A DNA stretch of 64,000 nucleotides from the NCBI RefSeq assembly GCF_947179165.1, contig NC_077242.1, positions 37,891,097 through 37,955,096 on the forward strand, in the 5' to 3' direction. How positions within the stretch are numbered: the first letter of the stretch is position 1; each line of letters starts with the position of its first letter. The position numbers were made by a program, and so were the translations under genes. The notes below the pieces were generated by a model that was not told the origin of the DNA, did no database searches, and saw only the letters and a list, made by a program, of their open reading frames with translations. This document shows, in pieces, positions 21,401 through 30,400 of this stretch. Origin of the DNA: Solanum dulcamara. Its lineage: Eukaryota; Streptophyta; Magnoliopsida; Solanales; Solanaceae.

Positions 21401-24400
21401 ATGCAAATATCCGTTATCCTCGTTCTCTACTGTTGACCGGACCAAATATGGGTGGAAAGTCAACTCTTTTACGTGCCACTTGTCTGGCCGTCATAATGGC
21501 TCAGGTTCATTCTTTTCTAGGTTCGGAAATTCTCTCATTTATTGATTTAGATGGTACTTGGCTTCTGGAGTTTAAAGATATCTGTTTTACTGCAGTTGGG
21601 TTGCTATGTGCCTGGAGAAACATGTGTGCTTTCACTTGTGGACATCATCTTTACACGTCTTGGAGCCACTGATCGAATCATGACTGGTGAAAGTAAGTAC
21701 TATAAAAGAATTTGAACTATCTGTCCTACCTCTCTTTACCTTCTGTTTAATATCTATGCAGTCATTCATTCTTTGGACGGATGTGTTTTCTAATTTACTA
21801 GGAAAACTCTAGTTTAAGATGTCTGCCTACCATTGTCCGCATGAAATAAAAATCAGAAAAATAAAAGAGAAAAGAGGTAAAGGACAATTTAGTTTGGACC
21901 TGAAGAGGCCAATAATTGGCTGCTTTTGGAATATTCAAGTGATAGTCTTCCTCGTCGTGACTACTCAGCTTGGGGAATATCTTATCATTACCACAATGAT
22001 AAAAGGGTTCCTGTTCTTTTCAGTGCTACAGGTAGTCTTCTTATGTAAATATGCTTCCTACTTTATCACATAGTAAGTAGGAGTTGAAGTATAGCTGTGG
22101 ACTTGTGCTGGAAAGTAGAAAGTACCTTACTCTCATTGATGCAAGCTAGGTTGCATCAAGCCCATTCACAAGGAGTCAAACTCGAGATCTCTAAGCACTA
22201 CAAGGATTATTCATGAAGATGGAAGTACTTGAACACACTTTGATGCCATCTCAGGGATACCGTAACATGATTATTACCTTTGATGCAATATCGAGATGCG
22301 GAAATCGAAACGCTAACGCTAAGAACAAGAACAAAGATGAACAAAGATAAAAAATAGAAGAATGACACAAGATGGATAAGAATTGAGAACCTATGTTACT
22401 CGGACTCTCCTAAAATGCTTTCGTACCCGTGTCAAATCCTCCAAAAATGCACTAATTTGGAGGATCTGACACGCACCGGTTGACATTTATGAAGAGTCCG
22501 AGCAACATAGTTGAGAACAATGGCTATATGACAACCGTAAAGATATGACACCTTAGTCTAACTCAACCCCAAAAGCTAGCTCACGACGGATGATTGCCCA
22601 AGTCCATATAAGGAGGCCACTAGTCCATTCCCCAACCAATGTGAGACTTTTTACCCACTTTGACAACCCCTTCACGCCTAGGCCAACTAAAGCGTGGACC
22701 CAGAGCCCAAACAGGGTGCCATACAATATGCCATGTCCAGGAGCTCCTTTCAAATAACAAAGAATCTGTTGTAAAGCTTCCAATGTGTGACCGTAGGCAT
22801 TGACATAAATTGGCTAACAATACTTACTGCAAAGGCAATATCTGGGCGAGTCACAGTGAGATAGTTTAACTTCCCAACTAACCTCCTATATCTCTCTGGC
22901 TTATCAAAAGGATCGCCATCATCTTTCATAAGATGCACATTGGGGACCATTGGAGTATTGCAAGGTTTGGCAGCCAACTTTCCAGTGTCTGCAAGTAGGT
23001 CAAGAATATACTTTCTCTGAGACAGAAAAAATTCCCTTCTTGCTTCTATTTACTTCTACTCCTAAGAAGTACTTCAACTGACCCAAGTCCTTTGTATGAA
23101 ACCTAGTATGCAGGAAAGACTTGAGAGCAGAGATCCCCACGTAATCACTTCCTATGATGACAATGTCATCAACATATACAACAAGTAGAATAGTGCCAGC
23201 TACAAATTGTCGGTGGAATACGAAATGATTACATTTGCTCATTTTTAGTCCAAACTCCTGAACTACCTCACTGAACTTTCCAAACCAAGCTCGGGGACTC
23301 CGCTTCAAGCCATACAAAGACTTCTTCCAGTGACAAACTTTTCTATACTCCCCCTGAGCAAAAAAATCAGGTGGTTGCTCCATATACACTTCCTCTTGAA
23401 GATCACCATGAAGAAATGCATTCTTGATATCCAACTGATGTAAAGGCCAATTCTCAGAAGCAGCTAGGGAAATGAATAGCCGGACAGAAGTGAGTTTAGT
23501 AGCTGGAGAAAAGGTGTCTGAATAATCCTCCCCATAAGTCTGGGCATAGCCTTTAGCCACAAGTCTGGCCTTAAGTTTGGCCACAAAACCATCTGGATTG
23601 ACTTTAACTGTGAAGATCCACTTACATCCCACTGATTTCTTTCCCTTAGGTAAATCGAACAAATCCCACGTGTGATTTTCCTCTAAGGCATGTATTTCCT
23701 CAAGCATTGCCTCAGACCATCCAGGATGGTGCAAGGCCTCCTTAACTGTTTTGGGTACAGAGCTGGAGTCTAGAGAGACAATCAAAGATCTAGACGCAGA
23801 GGACAAGTGGTCATTGGAAACAAAATTAGCAATGGGATATGTGGATTTGCAAGTACGAGTACATTTGCGAAGAGCAATGGGGAGGTCTTGCTAGCACAGA
23901 CGGTGCAGGTTCTGAAGGTACAATAGTTGATTGGTGCTCAATAGAAAAACTGGGAGATGGAGGAACATCATTTAATTGTTCTTTCAAAGCATGGGTAACT
24001 TGATAGACTAACCGCTCATCTTCCTCCTCCTAATTAGTAGAAACGGGAGGTGCATAGAAAAATGGGGTAGTCTCTGAAAATACCAGATCAGTTGACACCA
24101 AATATTTGCCAAGTTCTGTAGAATAACACCGATATTCCTTCTAAAGTCAAGAATAGCCAAGGAAAACACATTTCAATGCCTTGGGATCCAACTTGGTAAT
24201 AGATGGTCGAACATCTAGAACATAGCATGCACTTCCAAATACCTTAGGTTCCATTGGAAATAGGGACTTGTTCGGGAAAAGAACACTATAAGGCATGCTA
24301 TCAACAAGCACACTGGACGGCATCCGATTAATCAAAAAACAAGCTATAGAGACCGTTGCCCAAAACTGTTTAGGAACCTTCATTTGGAACAAAAGTGCCC

Positions 24401-27400
24401 AAGCTGTCTAAAGTAAATGCCTATTCTTCCTCTCAACAACTCCATTTTGAGATGCTGTATCAACACATGAAGACTGATGGAGAATATCGTGTTGTCTCAT
24501 GAATGACTGAAACAATTCTGACATGTATTCTTTGGCATTATCACTCCTTAGAATACGTACTGAAGCACTAAATTGAGTTTTGACTTCAACATGGAATGCA
24601 CTTCATAAAATAAATCCAAGTCATTCGAGAGAAATCATCCACAAAAGTAACAAAATACTTATGCCCAGCTTTGGAAATAATAGGACATGGTCGCCCAAAC
24701 ATCAGATTGAACTAATTCAAAAGCTGACTCAACCCGCTTATTAACCCAAACCTACCGAGATGCGATGGTGTTTTGCAAACTAGCATGACTCATAGTCTAA
24801 GGAAGAAACATTCTGAAATTGAGGATAAAGCTTCTTTAACATAGGTAAAGAAGGATGTCCCAACCGACAATGTGCTTCGAATGGAGACACGACACAAGAG
24901 TAGGCACCAAATCGAGGCTCCCATTCATCAAGAATATAGAGATCATCAGATATATGTCCCTTACCAATTACCTGATTTGTTGTAAGATCACGAAACAAAC
25001 AATGATCGGGAAAGAATAAGACATAACAATTAAGGTATTTGGTAATTCTACTGACAGAGATCAAATTAAAGGTCAATTTTGGTAGAGTTAATACAAATGA
25101 CAAGGTAATAGTTGAGGTTGGTTTAACGGTCCATGATCCCACAATGTTACAAGTTGAACCAGTAGCTACCGTCACAGGAGAAAGTGCTTTGTGTGATCGA
25201 AAGCTAGAAAACATATTAGAATTACCTGTCATGTGATTTGTGGCGCCTGAATCAATCACCCATTTGTTCGATGAGGAGAAAAGACATGTTTTTCTTGACT
25301 CCGCAAATGTAGAAACTGAAATGGGTTCCTTAAGTGATTTTTGAAACTGAGAGAATTTTGCATACTCATCGGCCGAAACAAGAATTATCTTCTTAGTCAT
25401 TTTTCTCACAAATATATCTAGTGTAATTCTTGACAGAAAGCAAAAGGAGTTCAACAAGTCTGATCCAACAGTTCCTCTCAAATAAATCTACCAGATTGAA
25501 GAAATACACAATATTTTGTAGAATCAGAAAAATAAAATTACGAGGCAGTAAACCGAATAATATTCAACCATGTCAAAGAGCCGATATGAGCAACAAAAGC
25601 AGCAAATGATCTATAATCAGAATGTCTAAATTTGACTGAACAATGACTGTTTAACCAGATCTCAAATTCAGATTTCTGAAACCCAAATTTTTGTGTCTCA
25701 GCAGCAACAAAAGACTAATACCAGAAGAAAAAATGAAGTACAGACCTTCAAAAAGAGATTCAACACCAGAAGAATACCAAAATGTGTTGTGATTGAAGGG
25801 AAGATGCCGGAGCAGTAAGCCAAAAACAGATATGTTGGATCACACGCCGGTGAGTGGAAGACAGAAACGAGGTGCAGGTGGCACGTGAGGTTCATTCGCT
25901 GCCACCCTAAACGGAGATGTCCTTTCCGGCCAGAAATCTCCCGTCTCTTCTTATGATGCTGGTGAGATAAATTTGTCACTCCTAATGAGTGACCCAAACC
26001 TTTCTTAGGCTGCCAGGAAACTAATCGAACTTCTAAACAAAAAGTTTGAGCCCTAGGCTCTGATACCATGTAAAGATATGACATCTGGGCCTAACACAAC
26101 CCCAAAAGCTAGCTTATGAGGGATGATTGCTCAAGTCCATATAAGGAGACCACTAGTCCATTCCCCAACCAATGTGGGACTTTTTACCCACTCTAACAAC
26201 CAATACCCCCAATTACTAGATTTCAAAAAGCACCAGTTCTATAGGAAGCAAGACACAAGAATGAGACTAATAGGCAACAATGACTATATTAAAGCCAAAG
26301 CCTCCTATGAAGAACGCCAAACAAGTACCTATACTATAGAGACATCCTCAAGAGGAATGATCCTCAAGCAAGCAATCCCATCAACATTTCAATAAACAAT
26401 GGCCTTAACCCTAACTCCCTCAAGAGTATCACTATTCAAGTGAATTGCCAATAATATGAAAAATAAGCCAAGTCTAAAGGAGCTATTCTCCACTATTTAT
26501 AGCCTAGGCTAATTATTACAAAAATACCTTTAATGAAATGAGGTTCTTCTTAGACAAGAGGCTTGCATTTTAGGAATAGCCACTTTGCATACATAGCCTC
26601 TTTCTCCCTTCTCCAAGTAGTTTTGTAAGGGAACCTTGTACTTCCACTTTAGCACGTTCTTGAGCTTCAACTCTTCATTCCAAGCACCCTCCAGGTTTCC
26701 AAAGTAGGAACTCAAAGACATGTCTACAAACTCCTTAGCTCGGCTTCGTGTGCAAGGTTTTGATGAAACTTGACTTGCATCATTCTCCCTTTTTTGAAAA
26801 GGATTTGTCCTCGAATCCAAACCTTGCAAATGCATAGGGAGGACAAACAACAAGAAGAACCTCATAGCATGAGGGGTAACAAACCTACCAACATGCCAAG
26901 GACGCTCAAATTTGTTATATATCCAAGAATCAACTTTAATCACAAAGAACAAATCCTCACATGAAGCATAAAATGCTTGGCTGTTCCCACGATCATGCAA
27001 TAAGGATGTCGTAAAAGTCCTAATGGCAAAGCAATGGAATTCAAATTGGAGTTCATTTTCTTCCGTTCTTTTACTTGTTTGTTATGGAGTTCTGTGTTAT
27101 GTTCTTAAACTATGTTGTGAGTAACTAGATTCCTTTCCTAACTATATCATGAGTAACTAGATTCCTTTTATTGGATTTTGATCGAACCTTTAATCGGATG
27201 AACTTGTGATTGTGTTTAATTATTATAAAGAACATCTTGGGCCTAACTTAACCCAAAAGCTAGCTCATAACGGGAGGATTGCCCAAGACCATATATGGAG
27301 ACTACCCATCCCTTTTTCAGCCAATATGGACTCTTCAACACCCCACCTCATGCCAGGGCTGTTCATCTAGTTTGTAGACAAATTAATCTGGGGCCCATCA

Positions 27401-30400
27401 TTGGTAAATATCCATTGGAAGGGGTCTTTCTCTTATACCATGTAAAGAAATGGATCTTAGGCGTAACTCAGCCGCAAAAGCTAGCTCTTCCGAACTCTCA
27501 ACTGTATCTCCCTTGAGTTCTTCAGTTGACTCACATTTTTCTCGCATAATCCCCATCTTCTCTAATTAGAATAATTCATACTAGGGTATTCAAATGCCCT
27601 CTTCCCCCTTCCTTGGCACTTATAAATTAGATAGAACTAGAAGGTGTAGGAGTAGAAGTTTTTGAGTTAAAAGGTTTACCTTCATCTTTGGTCTCTTTTT
27701 CCTTGAACTTATCATCTTGAGTTTTAGGCATGGATTTGTCCCCTTGAGTTGGTCAAGTCTTCTCGGGAGTAAGTGTTGTAGTGCAGCGTCTCCATGAACT
27801 AGTTGCCTGCTTTCTCTTATTTTGTCTTTCTACTTTTACGGTCAAATTAATTAACGCATTTAAATTACAAATTGTTGAAGCTCTACTAGATCAAAAATAT
27901 CCCTATTTAAGCCATTAACAAATCTGGACATAATGGCTTCCTCATCTTCATTAACACTAGCTTAGATCATGGCCATATCCAATTATCCATAGCTTTAAAG
28001 TAGGGGTGACAATTGGGCTGATTGAGTCAAATTTGGATGAGTCATAATGGGTCAAGATAACAAACTGATCAAGACCCAACCAAACCCAAATTTGCTTGGG
28101 TTAAAATGGGTTGGGTAATGGGTCATAGAACGGGTCAAGACCCTACCCAACCCAATTTTACTAAGTTTAGCTATTTTATTTGTTCTTTTAAAATATTTTA
28201 GTAAGTAACTAATTTTTATTTTAATTATGGATATATATAACATATCAAATAAAAAAAAATTAAAAAATTTGACAAGATTTCTCATGAGTCAATTTGGGTT
28301 GCATATCAATTCAATTTTTAATGGGTTGAGCTAATAAATGGACGGGTCAATAAACCCCTAAAACTTAAACGGGTTGGGTTTGGTTTTGCCACCCCTACTT
28401 TAAAGTAATCATCTACAAACATAGAACCTTCCTAAGAGTTTGAGGACATTGCTTAAGATCTCTTTGAAAGTGTGATGGCACAAAACACTTCTTCATAATT
28501 CTCTTCATCTCGATTTATGTAGCAATGGGTGGCTCTCTAGTCTCTCGTTTGTCTCTGCTAAGTTTCATCCCCCAACTAGCAACATAGTCAGAAAATTCAA
28601 CTACATCAAGTATAACCTTGTTACATTCAGAGTAGTCAGGTAATCAAACATGGCTTCTATTTTTCTCTTCCAATCAAGGTACACGTCTGGATCCCTTGTT
28701 CCCTTAAATTTGAAATCTCCATCTTGATGCTACTAAAGTGATCATCTTCTGCTCGTGCTCGTGGTTCTCTACACCTTAGTTCATGAATTTCTTCAAATTC
28801 ATCCTCAAAGTCCTCCAATGCTTCTTCTCCATGTTGCACATAAGGAGTTCTTACAACTTGTCTCCAAATAGGCAAATAGGAGGCCTCAAATTTTGATTAA
28901 CCCTCCTTAGACCGGCTATGTTGTTGGGATTCACCCTTCTCATCTCAGCTATATTAGTGCTTATCTCATCCATTTGAGTCGACATCCTTTGAACTTGTTG
29001 GAACATGTCATCATGTTGATGTCATTCTTTCCTTTTAGTTTAGGCTCTCGATGAACTCTTGTTTCATTATTACTATCTGAAAGAGACATCTTAACATACA
29101 AATCAAACAAGTGTATCTCTCTGTCAAAGTCGACTATTCCGCTCAAAACAACTCTTGTCCGACCTCTCGTCTTATTCCTCTCAAAACGACTCTTGATTGG
29201 TAATTTTTAGATTTATAAATAAAGTAATAAACCTAAGTCACAATCTCTAGGGATAAGTTAAGGAGTTAGAAAAGGAAAGTGAAAGACCAAATCTTGATTG
29301 AATGAGTTTTGTTAGTAGAAATTAAAAAGGAAAGAAACTTAGAACCCAAACCCCAAGGGTTAAAAAGATGTTACCTTAACCTTCAAGATCTTGTGTTCAC
29401 CCTCTTGTTTTCTTTCTTGACTTGGAAACTAAGTTGATTTCTGATACCATGTCAAATTAGGTCTTGGCCTAAATCACACCCCAAATAGCTTTCTCAAGGG
29501 AGGTAGATTGTCCTAGGCTTATAAGAAGCCTAGGATTCCATTCATTCTCCGATGTAGGACATTCCATACATCACCCCGGTCGCGCCTAGATCCGGACATT
29601 CTTTATGCGGGTTCCATTGCCTGATTCGGTGCATGCACATTTCATGGACCGAGGTATTTCCACCCCTGCAATTGTCCGGTTTCCTGAGGGGCCACATTGG
29701 GCCTAACTCTAATACCATATAAAGAAATGGACTTGGGCCTGATTCAACCCTAAGGGTCTGTTTGGAAAGCCATCTAGTAATTGGAATTGGTGTAATTACT
29801 AGGGTAGTAATTGCTTGCCTAGTAATTACACAATCTAGTAATTACAATGACACGTTTGTTTGCCAAAATGTAGTGTACTGTTTGGTTGCACAAGTGCAAT
29901 CATAAGGTTATTTTAAATTTTAAAAATAAAAGTTAATCATTTAAAATTTAAAATTTAAAATTTATTTTAGACAAATAAGGACTTTTATAAACGATATTAA
30001 ATTAAATAGTAATTAATAAACATATGTTCTTAACTAATATTATAAAAAATAATGTATTTATATATTTTAAATTAGTATATTCTAATTAATTTAATAAAAA
30101 AACTGAAAGTATAAGATTTTTATGAACATCATGAAATGTATGTTGGACAAAAAAATTAATATTATAAATATAATGCCATAAAATTATTAAAACATTTGAC
30201 AAAAAAATAGTCTATCAAGTTTAACTAAAAAATAAATGGTTTGCAATGTGAAATATCAAGTGAATACTATTAAAACAAAGGAAATTGAAAATATGTCATA
30301 AATTCTAAATTCAAAGGGGAAGCTCGGTGCATTAAGCTCTCGCTATGCGCAGGGTCCGGGGAAGGACCCTACCACAAGGGTCTATTGTACGCAGCCTTAC

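Larger units (their letters stand above)
22536..26198 (-). mobile_element. Copia retrotransposon B, 3.66 kb, internally deleted
   Basis: LTRs at 22536-22665 and 26069-26198 (130 bp each), a primer site and polypurine tract, and pol on the minus strand. Gag is absent between the primer site and protease, and RNase H is absent between the RT tail and the 3' LTR. No clean target duplication is visible (ACAAC on the left, ACCAA on the right). It lies antisense in MSH7 intron 6 inside a gypsy LTR-like sequence. Confidence 0.9.

Noticed and set aside
22531..26203. A 5-bp target duplication for copia B
   Set aside because: ACAAC on the left and ACCAA on the right do not match; the ACAAC seen across the right LTR edge overlaps the LTR itself.
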